Of a stretch of DNA of 64,000 nt, positions 43,691 to 53,042 are shown one piece after another. A program made the position numbers and the translations under genes. Within the stretch, counting starts at the first letter, position 1; every line of letters starts with the position of its first letter. The stretch spans positions 434,001-498,000 of the forward strand of contig CAVOZW010000027.1 of the NCBI GenBank assembly GCA_963701385.1, given 5' to 3'. Below the pieces are notes generated by a model, which worked only from the letters and a program-made list of their open reading frames with translations, did not search any database and was not told where the DNA came from. The DNA is from B30-G6 sp963701385. Its GTDB lineage: Bacteria > Desulfobacterota > Desulfobacteria > Desulfobacterales > B30-G6.

Positions 43691-44956
43691 ATGGTTTCAG
43701 CTCTCGATCAAATCAGCACCTTCTTCTCTTCCTATGAACAAAGGGAAGATGCTTTCAGGCGTGCTGTGGCGTTCAAACTGGCCAGACGCTATGCCGGCCC
43801 CTCGGTTTTCTGGCAGGATTTCAGCCGTATCTCCCGTGGAAACATGAGCCCGCAGGAAAATGGTCATATTGCCTATATCCCCAGTAATCCGAGGGATTGT
43901 CTGGCCTTTGGAACGCCCCACCAGGTGTTGATGGCAAGCCAGATGTCGGCCGGAAAGACCGAGCCTGCGGCCACAAGGGCGGTGATGGACACGGCCTCCC
44001 GATTCGATATTTTGGATCAGCTGTCCCAGCCCATACGAACGCTCTCGGGTGGAGAAACCGTTAAATTGGCACTGGCCAAAACATCCGTGGGCCTTGCCGC
44101 CTGCTCACAGGCGGTTGTGGCCAGCCCTTTTACATGGCTATCCAAAGCCAACCGGCACCTGCTCGAAACCGTCGTGACCCAGGCACGTGACCTGCGCAAG
44201 CAGATATCCATTCTGGCTCTCGCAGGTGAAGGAGAGCTTGCCCCTATTTGTGGTGCGGATCCCTTCCTGACGCCATCGCCGGCAACAATTCCCTTTACCT
44301 TGAATCTGTCGGAAATCAAAATCCCTTTGTCTGTTTCTCTCCACCCGCTTGCAGCGGAAGCGACCCATGCGTCCATCGAAAACAGCTCCCTGAGTCTGTC
44401 CTCGCCGTGCCTGATCGTCGGTGACAACGGCCAGGGAAAAAGCCTTCTGGCCCGAACCATCGCCAGGGCCATTTCCTTCAAAGGGCGTGTCGAGATTGAC
44501 GGCCCAGCTTCAAAGAGGCCCCCCTGTCTCCTGTTTCAGGATGTTATGGCCCAGACCATGCTGCGATCGTTTCCTGCGCTCACAGACACCATGGGCGGCA
44601 AACAAGAAGAACGTTCGCGAAAATGTTATCGTGAAATGCAGCAACATTATGCTGCAGCCCTTAGTCGGTGCACAACAGATGTCCCACCGCTCGTGGGCGA
44701 CTGGGAAAACGCCCGGCACTCCCTTTTGGACATCAAAACCATCCTGGTGGCAACCCGTCTGTCCGCCAGACCGGCCGCGATGATTCTGGACGAACCGGAT
44801 TGGGGAATGAGCCGTCCGAGTGCCATTGCCTTTGTTTCGGCCGTTCTGTCGACAGCTCATCGCCAAGAAACGCCGGTGTTCCTGATATCCCACAAACCCT
44901 GGTGGCGCCCCGTGATGCCGCAGTGGTATCCGGGTTGCCCGGCGTGCTGGCAGTGA
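43691..44956 (+). CDS. ECF-type transporter duplicated ATP-binding protein (degenerate; disturbed C-terminus)
   Basis: The 421-residue protein looks like two fused ABC ATPase halves. The first half lacks a Walker A but has the signature TLSGGETVKLALAKTSVG (about 117-134). The second has Walker A LIVGDNGQGKSLLART (about 240-255), Walker B AAMILDEPDWGMS and the switch ISHKPW. The two halves could together make one or more composite sites. After SHKPWW the sequence loses homology, and a +1 frame downstream (TPDAPVFSITLTMEELPI) continues to an ATGA overlap with the next gene, so at least one frameshift near 44920-44950 is likely. It precedes T and S components. Confidence 0.75.
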   Translation: MVSALDQISTFFSSYEQREDAFRRAVAFKLARRYAGPSVFWQDFSRISRGNMSPQENGHIAYIPSNPRDCLAFGTPHQVLMASQMSAGKTEPAATRAVMDTASRFDILDQLSQPIRTLSGGETVKLALAKTSVGLAACSQAVVASPFTWLSKANRHLLETVVTQARDLRKQISILALAGEGELAPICGADPFLTPSPATIPFTLNLSEIKIPLSVSLHPLAAEATHASIENSSLSLSSPCLIVGDNGQGKSLLARTIARAISFKGRVEIDGPASKRPPCLLFQDVMAQTMLRSFPALTDTMGGKQEERSRKCYREMQQHYAAALSRCTTDVPPLVGDWENARHSLLDIKTILVATRLSARPAAMILDEPDWGMSRPSAIAFVSAVLSTAHRQETPVFLISHKPWWRPVMPQWYPGCPACWQ

Positions 44957-45016
44957 CCGGGGAACACCCGACGCCCCGGTCTTTAGCATCACCCTGACCA
45001 TGGAAGAACTGCCGAT

Positions 45017-45763
45017 ATGACATGGCGAATCAAATTCATCGTTTTGTGTGTCCTGGCGATACCTGCTTTTATTGGATTTCCTCTCAATCTCATCGAGGGG
45101 AACCTCTTTCCAGGGGCCGGAAACGGTTGGGTGGTCTATGGGTCGCTGGTGCACCTTGCCATACTTGGCCTTCTGGGTAAAAAACCTTATCGGATTGCCA
45201 TTTCCATCGCTTTACTCATCTCGGCCCCCGTGGTCTTTTTTGGGGCCGGAATTTCCTTTGTAGGGCTTTTTTTCAGTGGGTGGGACCCAATGGACCGGGC
45301 GTTCATCATCACCCACTATATCTCCCTGGCCATCACCATGATCACGGTAATTCCCCTTGCATTGTCCATGGTTGCGGTGATACCTATTCAGCGGATAGAA
45401 AATCGCTTGCTAAAGCAAAGCCGGGGTGTCAGTCTGACCGGTAAAAGCGTACTCATGTTTGTGAGGGTTTTTATCCATATCATCTATTTTGTCATTCCCG
45501 ACATACTGGAAGTCCTGCGGGAAGAACGGATTTTCGCTGAAATCGTGGGGCACAAGAAAACCAGGGGCGCCCAAAAGATAGCGCTTCGAATTCGGGCCCG
45601 GGCCTTGATCCGTACCCTGATTCAGATCGGTGTCGAAGGTATCTGCTCCGCCATCCGCTATGTCCCCCTGTGGGCCGATGAAATATCGAGACTTCCCGGG
45701 CGGAGACCTGAAAAACCCGGCAACAGCTATCCGCCGACTGGAGGCAATGAACATCGTCAGTAG
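45017..45763 (+). CDS. ECF transporter T-component-like membrane protein
   Basis: The 248-residue protein has four to five transmembrane helices (IKFIVLCVLAIPAFIGF, IAISIALLISAPVVFFGAGI, YISLAITMITVIPLALSMVA, VRVFIHIIYFVIPDILEVL). The following cytoplasmic region (RIRARALIRTLIQIGVEGIC) resembles the Ala-Arg coupling helices by which CbiQ-type T proteins contact the ATPases. The N-terminus overlaps the restored frame of the ATPase gene. The assignment rests on topology, the coupling helix and context. Confidence 0.7.
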   Translation: MTWRIKFIVLCVLAIPAFIGFPLNLIEGNLFPGAGNGWVVYGSLVHLAILGLLGKKPYRIAISIALLISAPVVFFGAGISFVGLFFSGWDPMDRAFIITHYISLAITMITVIPLALSMVAVIPIQRIENRLLKQSRGVSLTGKSVLMFVRVFIHIIYFVIPDILEVLREERIFAEIVGHKKTRGAQKIALRIRARALIRTLIQIGVEGICSAIRYVPLWADEISRLPGRRPEKPGNSYPPTGGNEHRQ

Positions 45764-45961
45764 CTAAGGGGATAATATTTAGGGTCTGAGGTTTGGAGGG
45801 GACGTGCAAGTTCGAGGGTTTAAGTGTTAAAGGGAATAAGATAGGCGCTGTAAACGGTGAGTCGTACCTCGCTTATGGCGGTAGACGTTTTCTCAAACCC
45901 TTGAAATCTGGACCCCTTGAATTCTTGAACCCTAGCGATCTTTTAATTCGAGGTACCATCC

Positions 45962-46504
45962 ATGATACCACAAAAAGAATCCAGCCTACTGTTTCGGGTC
46001 GGTATTGTGGCGGCATTCGCCACCCTTTCGTTTGTCGGCACCATGATTATCCGGATCCCCATTCCGGTCACCGGTGGCTATTTCAACCTGGGCGACACCT
46101 TCGTCATGGTTGCGGCTCTCCTCTATGGACCGCTGGTGGGGGGACTGGTGGGCGCCATTGGGCCTGCCGCCGCCGATGCCATCGGATTCCCCCAATTCAT
46201 CCTGGCCACTGCCGTGGTCAAAGGCATCGAGGGCTTGATCATAGGGTTGATTGCATCGGGCAAGCAGAAAAACAGAGCGCTGCCTCTTTTGGCCATTGCC
46301 GCAGGCATCGGTATTCTGGTGGCTGGTTACTACGTTTTCGAAGCGGCCATCTATCCGGCCATGGCCACGGCCATGCCATTTTTCGGGGTCACGGATGCCA
46401 AAGCCGCTCTGGCTGAGATTCCTCCCAACCTGTTGCAGGGCATCTTATCCGGTATCGTGGCCTATGGGATTTACCGGGTTTTTACGGCCCGAACAAAGTC
46501 CTAA
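45962..46504 (+). CDS. ECF transporter S component
   Basis: The 180-residue protein has five to six hydrophobic helices and the S-component pattern: VGTMIIRIPIPVTGGYFNLGD, TFVMVAALLYGPLVGGLVGA, GPAAADAIGFPQFILATAVVKGIEGLIIG, and IPPNLLQGILSGIVAYGIYR. S components bind the vitamin or other micronutrient and dock on the shared A and T proteins. The substrate is not evident; this subfamily is usually annotated only as ECF transporter S component. A 200-base gap precedes it without a recognisable riboswitch. Confidence 0.88.
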   Translation: MIPQKESSLLFRVGIVAAFATLSFVGTMIIRIPIPVTGGYFNLGDTFVMVAALLYGPLVGGLVGAIGPAAADAIGFPQFILATAVVKGIEGLIIGLIASGKQKNRALPLLAIAAGIGILVAGYYVFEAAIYPAMATAMPFFGVTDAKAALAEIPPNLLQGILSGIVAYGIYRVFTARTKS

Positions 46505-46537
46505 ACTGTAAACAGCTTGTCGCTGATGGCTCAGGGC

Positions 46538-47794
46538 TCAAGGCCCTGATTTGTCGGCTTTAAGCATCCGGTCCGTTTTGCCCCCCTGCCTGGCCATTTC
46601 AAGATACCGTCGAGCCTCGGTCGGGTGGCCCTGACGCAGATAAATATCACTGATTCTGCCAAAATATTGGCCCTGGTTTTCAGGGTTTTCGCGGCAAAGC
46701 GAAAAATAAGTTTCCAGAAGCCCGCTGGAAATATCACCCGCCTGATAACTCAGCTCCGCATAGCGTTGTCTGACAAAGGGATTTACCCGTCTGCGGCAAC
46801 CCTTGCAGTCGGAAATAACGTCCCGGTAAGCCACCAAGGCATCTTCTCTTCTGTCCATGGCCTCATAGGTTTTTGCCAGGGCGGTGGCAATGAATTCGTT
46901 CCATCCAAGATATTCGATGCTTTTCTGGTAGAAAGAAACGGCCTGCGCGTACTTCCCGGATCGGAAAAGCGTTTCGCCCATCAATAGCAGGAGGGGCATC
47001 GATGTCTTGAGTGTGTCCGGACATGACTGCAGAAGGGTGTCCGCCAGGTCATAGGTTTCAAGTTCCCAATAGATCTCGCAGAGCACTTCATATGCCCGTA
47101 ATGATTCCGGGAATACGTCGATAAAATCTTCCAGGAGGGCCTTGGCTGCCTCGACATCACCCAGATTCAGGTAGACCGTGGCAAGTTCCAGGTGGACATA
47201 CGTGATGCGGTCTCCCTGATCAGCCAGGGCCTTCTTCAACAGGACCGCTGCGGACTCGAATGCGCCCTTGTTCAGGGCAATATACCCGGATTGAAAATTT
47301 TCGCCCAAAGCCGCGTAGGCGATCTGGACGTCATTCGGCAAGGTGCTGCAGAGCACCAGAAAATAAGCCTCTTCGTCATCCAAATCAAAGGTTTCATCAT
47401 CCATCTCTTGCGATAACCCGCTGTCCAATTCCATACGGGCACCTGCATCTAATTCGGCCATCAATGCTTCGATGTCTTGGATCAGTTGCAAGTCGTCGGT
47501 CAATTCCCGCGCCAGTTCTAAAAGTTCCCCGGCTTCCCCAAAACATTTTGCCGCCAGCAGCTCTTGCGCAGAAACTTTATGCTGCAAGGCCAATGACTCA
47601 CGGGCGTGCTTATTTTTTATCTCGATTCTTTGCCTGTGTTCCAACACATTCGGCAGCGACGGATCTTGCAGGCGTGACAAGGCCTTTTCGTATTGCAGTT
47701 TCGCAAGTCCCAGATCGTTGGACCTGACCAGTCGATCGCCCTTTTCTTCGAAAACGTCAAATTTTCTTGGAGAAAATAATTTAAAAAATTCCAT
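46538..47794 (-). CDS. Tetratricopeptide repeat protein
   Basis: The 418-residue protein is made of helical TPR-like repeats. Examples are FEEKGDRLVRSNDLGLAKLQYEKAL near the N-terminus, ESAAVLLKKALADQGD, TVYLNLGDVEAAKALLEDFI, LMGETLFRSGKYAQAVSFYQ and ISDIYLRQGHPTEARRYLEM. A very acidic linker (DDETFDLDDEEA) lies at about 140-155. No signal peptide or enzyme domain is present. It is probably a scaffold; the partner is unknown. Confidence 0.88.
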   Translation of the reverse strand: MEFFKLFSPRKFDVFEEKGDRLVRSNDLGLAKLQYEKALSRLQDPSLPNVLEHRQRIEIKNKHARESLALQHKVSAQELLAAKCFGEAGELLELARELTDDLQLIQDIEALMAELDAGARMELDSGLSQEMDDETFDLDDEEAYFLVLCSTLPNDVQIAYAALGENFQSGYIALNKGAFESAAVLLKKALADQGDRITYVHLELATVYLNLGDVEAAKALLEDFIDVFPESLRAYEVLCEIYWELETYDLADTLLQSCPDTLKTSMPLLLLMGETLFRSGKYAQAVSFYQKSIEYLGWNEFIATALAKTYEAMDRREDALVAYRDVISDCKGCRRRVNPFVRQRYAELSYQAGDISSGLLETYFSLCRENPENQGQYFGRISDIYLRQGHPTEARRYLEMARQGGKTDRMLKADKSGP

Positions 47795-47836
47795 GGTGTA
47801 AAAAACTCGTCGCTGATGGTTAACGGCACATACGCG

Positions 47837-48577
47837 TCAGCGTGCCTGTCGCTTGATCACCTCCAGCACGTACGGATAGAGGGTATCCAGGATACGGCGA
47901 TATCCCTCGGGGTTCGGATGCATTCGATCCGAGAGGTTGTAGCGTGCGTCGCCGGCCACGCTTTCCAGAAAAAACGGAATCAAGGGGATATCGTGCTTGT
48001 CGGCCAGTCTTGGATATACGTCTGTAAAACGGGCTGTGTATATAGGCCCGAGGTTGGACGGCATTTTCATCCCCGCCAGAAGAAGAGCGATGCCATTGGC
48101 CTGGATGGTGATGATAATCTCATCCAGGTTTTTTTCGAGCACCTTCGGGTCGACACCCCTGAGACCGTCATTGGCGCCTGTTTCCAGGATAATGATGTCC
48201 GGATTGAGGGAGTTGATCACCCATTCGATACGGGACAGGGTTCCGCTGCTGGTTTCGCCGCTGATACCCGCATTGATGACCTTGAAAGCGTAACCATCCG
48301 CCAGGAGGCGTTTTTCGAGCAAGGCCGGATAGGCCTCTGTTTCATCCACATCATAACCGGCTGTCAGACTGTCCCCGACAGCCACGATGGTGCCAAAACC
48401 CATATTCTCGTTGCCCTGAGACCCGGACGGGCTCTTTGCTGATGGCGATTCATTGCTGCAGGCAAAAAAAACCACTAGGACAATCAAAAACACCATGACC
48501 AGAAGCAGCCAATTTCGGGTCAGCAGACGGTTGCCGGTCAAATCTTGAGGCGTAAAAATAAGGCCTGGATTATACAT
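47837..48577 (-). CDS. SGNH-hydrolase esterase (TesA/arylesterase-like)
   Basis: The 246-residue protein has an N-terminal membrane segment (LLLVMVFLIVLVVFFACSN, possibly a lipobox with Cys-40). The GDSL fold follows with block I VAVGDSLTAGYDVDE, block II NAGISGETSSGT, block III ILETGANDGLRGV and block V DRMHPNPEGYRRI. It is a periplasmic lysophospholipase/arylesterase of the TesA type. It overlaps the end of the FtsX-like permease gene, matching the tesA-ybbA-ybbP association known from E. coli. Confidence 0.92.
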   Translation of the reverse strand: MYNPGLIFTPQDLTGNRLLTRNWLLLVMVFLIVLVVFFACSNESPSAKSPSGSQGNENMGFGTIVAVGDSLTAGYDVDETEAYPALLEKRLLADGYAFKVINAGISGETSSGTLSRIEWVINSLNPDIIILETGANDGLRGVDPKVLEKNLDEIIITIQANGIALLLAGMKMPSNLGPIYTARFTDVYPRLADKHDIPLIPFFLESVAGDARYNLSDRMHPNPEGYRRILDTLYPYVLEVIKRQAR

Positions 48578-51068
48578 CGGGCTGCTCCCTTAAATAGGTA
48601 ATCGGTTTTTTTTGGAGTATCGATCTTACCGAGACGATCCCGATACCGTTGACAAGAACGACCGCAGCAACGACCATCAGCGTACAGGATGCCAAAAACA
48701 TCCGAAAGTCAATTTCCAATACGTAGCGGCAGATCAAATAGGTTCCCAGCTGGGAAATGACAAGGGCCAGCAGACTGCTGGCAAACCCCATCAACAGGTT
48801 TTCGAGTGAGAATACGTTTACCACAAATGACTTCCGTGCGCCAAGAATCTTGTAATACACCGATTCGGTTATCCGTTCCGCCCGGGTGGCAAAAACCGCG
48901 CTAATGAGTATCAGTACGCCCGCCAATATGCTGAGAACACTGAAGCCACGAACAATTTTCGACAACTGTTTCATGATGCCTGCAAACACGCGAATCGTTT
49001 CAGACACATCGATGACGGTGACATTGGGAAACTGTTTCACCACGCGGGTTTGTAAAGAGCCGATGTCGCCCGGGGACACACGCAACGCTGAAAACAGGGT
49101 TTGTGGCGCCGATTTGAGGGTCTCTTCCTCGAACACAAAGTAGAAAAAAGGGCGCAATGAATCTTTGGTTCGGGTCCGGATACTCGATATCCGTGCCGTC
49201 AGCGGCACGCCCTGAATATTGAATTGGATGCTATCCCCTATCTTCATTGCGTGCATGTCGACCACGGTGTCCAGCACAGACACCTGCGTTTCCTGCCAGT
49301 CAGCGCGAAAAAGCGCCTTGCCCTGAACGATGGCTTCATCCTCCAGCAGGTGCTGCCGGTAGGTCAGATTGAAAACCCGGGCCAGATTGTCACGTTTTTT
49401 TGCGCGCTCGGACTGCCGATCGATGGCAACACCCTTGACATGGGTGACCCTGGCCCTGACGATCGGGTAAAACCGGGCATCTTGATTGACGGCCTTGGAA
49501 AAGCCTGTCACCTGATTCGGCTGGATGTCAAGAAAGAAGAGATTGGGCGTGTCCTGCGGAAAGGATTTTAAATAGGTGGCGTCGAGATTCTGCTCCAGCA
49601 GATAGATGGAAAAGATCATACACAACGATGTTGTCAACGACACCATGATCGTCTGCGTCGCGCCACCCTTTCGAAACAACCCCTTGACAGCCTGCCTGAA
49701 AGCCAGGTTTTGGAAACGCAAGCGCTTCAATCCACGGAGCATCCAATAGGTGACGGCCGTTGCTGTCAGAACCAGGGTCCCAACCCCGGCCACAAAATAG
49801 AAACCCAAGCGCATATCCTGCATATGCCAAAATACCAGCCCAAAGAAAAAGACACTAAAAACCCCGTATGATACGAATATTGGCCAGCGCCGGGTCAGAT
49901 CAGGGGCTTCTTTTCGTAAAATCATGATGGGCCGCATCCCCTTGATCCGATAAAGGGGCACAAATGAAAAGATCACGACCACCAGCAGACCTAGAATCAC
50001 ACTTTCCAGCAGACCTGACCATGCGATCAAAAATGGCGTTCCCTGCGGCAGAAAAGCGGAAAGAAGATTCGCCAGTCCGTACTGAATGAGAATACCGGTC
50101 AGGATACCCGTGCCCATGCCGATGCCCCCTAAAATAATAACGATCATCATATAATGAACCAGAATGTGCTGGTTGGTTGCACCCAGGGTCTTCATGATGC
50201 CGATGGCATACTGCTTTTCATTCATTAGAGCGGTCAGGGTGCTCTGAATACCGACCCCGGATAGAACCAAGATGAAGATGCCCATCAGTTTCAGGAAAAA
50301 AATGAAATTGTCGAAAAAACGTTTGATCCGCGAGCGCGCCGTTTGAAACGTATCGACCTGTTCCCTTTCCAGGTCTGCGACCTGTCGCAACTGTTGCGCC
50401 AGCACATCTGTCTGCTGGCTGTTTTTGACTTTCAGCAGGTCGACTTGCCGAATGCGGCTGCCGGTTTGGAGCAACCCCAGGGCGTCAAGATCCTCGCTGG
50501 CGACAAAAACGCGCGGTCCAAAAGAAAAAAGATTGATGGGGCGATCCGGCTCGGACAAGACCACGTCCCGAATGGTCAGGGAAGAATAGCCGACATGAAT
50601 GGTATCGCCCACCTTCAAGCCCATACGGTCCAGAAGCGTGGGTGCTACGACAGCCCCACCGGATGTCAGCACCTCGTGAAGCGGGCGGCCGGATTGCAGC
50701 ACGACGTTACCATAGAAAGGATATCCTTTTTCCACGACTTTCAACAATGAAAGTGCCGAGGCGCTGTCATCGCCTGTTCGAATGACAGTGTAGAATTCGT
50801 AATAGCGGACACGCTCGGTGCGGCCCTCCCGAACCTGTTTTGAAATCGCCTGTTCAAGTGGATCTGAAAGGGCCTCGTAAGACCGGATGATGATGTCGGC
50901 GGCATGCAACTCTCTGGCATCGTTTAACAAAGACTGGTGGATGCTTTTCGAAAAGCCGCTAAATGCCGTCAAGGTGACCAGCGAAAGCCCCACACAAAGG
51001 ATGAACAGCATGGCCTGATTTGAAGAGCGGGAGATTTCACGGCGAATGAAACTTGGGTGAATCATCAT
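48570..51068 (-). CDS. FtsX-family ABC permease (YbbP-like)
   Basis: The 832-residue membrane protein has an N-terminal helix (MLFILCVGLSLVTLTAFSGF), a large periplasmic domain, three central helices of the first FtsX unit (FLKLMGIFILVLSGVGIQST to VILGLLVVVIFSFVPL), two linker helices and a second FtsX unit at the C-terminus. This is the YbbP layout of MacB-like exporters or lipid-handling complexes. It overlaps both the ATPase (4 bases) and the esterase (8 bases). Confidence 0.92.
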   Translation of the reverse strand: MMIHPSFIRREISRSSNQAMLFILCVGLSLVTLTAFSGFSKSIHQSLLNDARELHAADIIIRSYEALSDPLEQAISKQVREGRTERVRYYEFYTVIRTGDDSASALSLLKVVEKGYPFYGNVVLQSGRPLHEVLTSGGAVVAPTLLDRMGLKVGDTIHVGYSSLTIRDVVLSEPDRPINLFSFGPRVFVASEDLDALGLLQTGSRIRQVDLLKVKNSQQTDVLAQQLRQVADLEREQVDTFQTARSRIKRFFDNFIFFLKLMGIFILVLSGVGIQSTLTALMNEKQYAIGIMKTLGATNQHILVHYMMIVIILGGIGMGTGILTGILIQYGLANLLSAFLPQGTPFLIAWSGLLESVILGLLVVVIFSFVPLYRIKGMRPIMILRKEAPDLTRRWPIFVSYGVFSVFFFGLVFWHMQDMRLGFYFVAGVGTLVLTATAVTYWMLRGLKRLRFQNLAFRQAVKGLFRKGGATQTIMVSLTTSLCMIFSIYLLEQNLDATYLKSFPQDTPNLFFLDIQPNQVTGFSKAVNQDARFYPIVRARVTHVKGVAIDRQSERAKKRDNLARVFNLTYRQHLLEDEAIVQGKALFRADWQETQVSVLDTVVDMHAMKIGDSIQFNIQGVPLTARISSIRTRTKDSLRPFFYFVFEEETLKSAPQTLFSALRVSPGDIGSLQTRVVKQFPNVTVIDVSETIRVFAGIMKQLSKIVRGFSVLSILAGVLILISAVFATRAERITESVYYKILGARKSFVVNVFSLENLLMGFASSLLALVISQLGTYLICRYVLEIDFRMFLASCTLMVVAAVVLVNGIGIVSVRSILQKKPITYLREQPDV

Positions 51069-51760
51069 GGCGCCAGCCCCCGGGTCCCGGGAGTGTCACG
51101 GGCAAGTCTGCCATCCTCGAGCATCAGCACACGATCGGCCGCCTTGGCAATCTGCGGGTTGTGGGTGACCAGAACCAGGGTGGCACCCTGTTCATTTTTC
51201 AGTTCAATCAGCTGGGAGAGGACCAATCTGCCGTTTTCCGAATCCAGATTTCCTGTGGGCTCATCCGCGAACAACAGTTTGGGGTGGTTGACCATGGCCC
51301 TGCATAAGGATACGCGCTGTTTTTCTCCACCCGAAAGCTGACTCGGCATGTTGTCCGCCCTGTCCGCCAGTCCCACCCGTTTCAGCAGTTCCATGGCAAT
51401 TTGTTCGGCATTCTTTTTGCCCATGATTTCGGCCGGGAACATGACGTTTTCCCTGGCCGTCATGGAAGGCACCAGATGAAAGGATTGAAAAACAAACCCG
51501 ATCATGCGGTTGCGAAGGGGCGCCAGTTTGTCTTCGGTTGCACCGGTGATCTCCTGCCCTTGGATGATGACTTGACCGGAGGAAGGCTGGTCCAGTCCTG
51601 AAAGAAGCGTCAAGAGGGTGGTTTTCCCGCTGCCGCTGCTGCCCGTGATAACCACGAACTCTCCCGCAGCGACGGACACTGAAATGTCCTCCAACACCGT
51701 TAAGCGACGCTTCTCCACCGTATACGTCTTGGTCAAATGCCTGGCTTCCAGAATGTTCAT
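51065..51760 (-). CDS. ABC transporter ATP-binding protein (YbbA/LolD type)
   Basis: The 231-residue ATPase has Walker A ITGSSGSGKTTLLTLLSG, Q-loop FVFQSFHLVPSM, signature SQLSGGEKQRVSLCRA, Walker B LLFADEPTGNLD and VTHNPQIAKAADRVLMLEDG. These are typical of MacB/LolD/YbbA-class ATPases that pair with FtsX-fold permeases. It is the first gene of the ybbA-ybbP-tesA-like operon. The system probably exports or removes lipophilic compounds or acts on envelope lipids. Confidence 0.94.
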   Translation of the reverse strand: MNILEARHLTKTYTVEKRRLTVLEDISVSVAAGEFVVITGSSGSGKTTLLTLLSGLDQPSSGQVIIQGQEITGATEDKLAPLRNRMIGFVFQSFHLVPSMTARENVMFPAEIMGKKNAEQIAMELLKRVGLADRADNMPSQLSGGEKQRVSLCRAMVNHPKLLFADEPTGNLDSENGRLVLSQLIELKNEQGATLVLVTHNPQIAKAADRVLMLEDGRLARDTPGTRGLAP

Positions 51761-52043
51761 GACATCAACATCTCCTGTGTTCCTTTATGTTTCTTCGACG
51801 AAGTCCACGGATCATCCATTGCACCTCATTTGGCCGAAACCCGAAACTTGCGCTATAACTTAATACCGACATGGGTGAAATACAAGGTATGCAACCCCAT
51901 AGGTCTATGCTGCAGGAAAAAACGGTGAGGAGATATCACACCCCGAACGGTCTTTTCCAAAACGATGGCAGGCGTGTGTGGCATTTGCTTGCGAACACCT
52001 GATAGGTATTGCGTTTTTTGCCCTCTCATGTCATGGATGGCGT

Positions 52044-53042
52044 ATGTATTTGGCCAGAAAATTCATCAACCGTCACATGCATTACACCATTCGCGAAACC
52101 TGCCGCGAGGGTGCTTGTTTGAGAAGCCGCGATCTATTTCATCTGGGCACGGACCCTTCCAAATTCATCGTTTATCCGGGAGGAAAGGGTTACTACTTTG
52201 ACGAGGTGGTGGAAGAAACCCTCAGAGAACGCGGCCTAAATCCGACGCAGGATGAACTCGACCAAATATTCTGGGAATTTCTGGACCCTGAAATCCAACG
52301 CGTTATTCGAGGATTCGAGAGAAAATTAGAAAAGCCGGTCTTCGCGTCGGATAACGTCGTCCAGGATTTTCATCTGTTCGATAAACGGCGAGTCCATTTT
52401 CTAAGATTCGGGTCCCTGAACCAACAGCATCTTCATGAACTGCCGGACAAATTCTTTCGCGCGCTCTCGAGCAAATCGCGTGATGAACTCGAGCAGTATT
52501 TCATCAAAGAAGAACGCATCCTTCGCCCGCGTGAATTGCTTCGCTACCTTTCTGTCATCTTCGGTTTTCAGCAACACCTTTTATTTTCCCGACCGGACCA
52601 AACCGACGGTGGCGTTCAACAGGAGAAGGTTGACACCCTGTTTATCGAATCCTTGTGTGCCTTGAGCAGGGACGACACCTTCTGGGCCGGTATGCCCAGG
52701 GCCGACGAACGACAGGAATATCTCCGTCGATATGTCATTCTCTATTTCGATCATGCCACCCAGCAGGCCGCCCCTATTCCACAATACCTGCATGAATTTA
52801 TGAATCGTCATCGCACCTATCGGCAACCGAAAAAGGTTCGCTCGAACATGGTTGAAGCCAGCCGGCTGTTTGAGACGACATGGGAAAATCTGCGTCAAAT
52901 GGACAGCACCGCGTTTACACGGCTGTTTCGCAAACAGGCCCTCAAATTACATCCCGACCAGGGCGGCAGCCAGAAAACATTTGTCAAGCTGAAAAATATT
53001 TACGAGGGCCTGTTAAAAAGGAAGCGCCGGTTTCAAAAATAG
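52044..53042 (+). CDS. J-domain protein (DnaJ-like, C-terminal J domain)
   Basis: From Met-23 of the longest frame the protein has 332 residues. The last 70 residues form a J domain: AFTRLFRKQALKLHPDQGGS with the HPD motif, then KLKNIYEGLLKRK. The first 250 residues are an unrecognised, helical, Arg-rich domain (FLRFGSLNQQHLHELPDKFF). J domains stimulate DnaK ATPase; the N-terminal part probably selects the client. The longer N-terminus from 51978 is hydrophobic and Cys-rich and lacks a ribosome site, so the shorter start is preferred. Confidence 0.82.
   Translation: MYLARKFINRHMHYTIRETCREGACLRSRDLFHLGTDPSKFIVYPGGKGYYFDEVVEETLRERGLNPTQDELDQIFWEFLDPEIQRVIRGFERKLEKPVFASDNVVQDFHLFDKRRVHFLRFGSLNQQHLHELPDKFFRALSSKSRDELEQYFIKEERILRPRELLRYLSVIFGFQQHLLFSRPDQTDGGVQQEKVDTLFIESLCALSRDDTFWAGMPRADERQEYLRRYVILYFDHATQQAAPIPQYLHEFMNRHRTYRQPKKVRSNMVEASRLFETTWENLRQMDSTAFTRLFRKQALKLHPDQGGSQKTFVKLKNIYEGLLKRKRRFQK

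Noticed and set aside
45764..45961. Vitamin riboswitch before the ECF S component
   Set aside because: No cobalamin, thiamine or FMN box is visible in the 200 bases.
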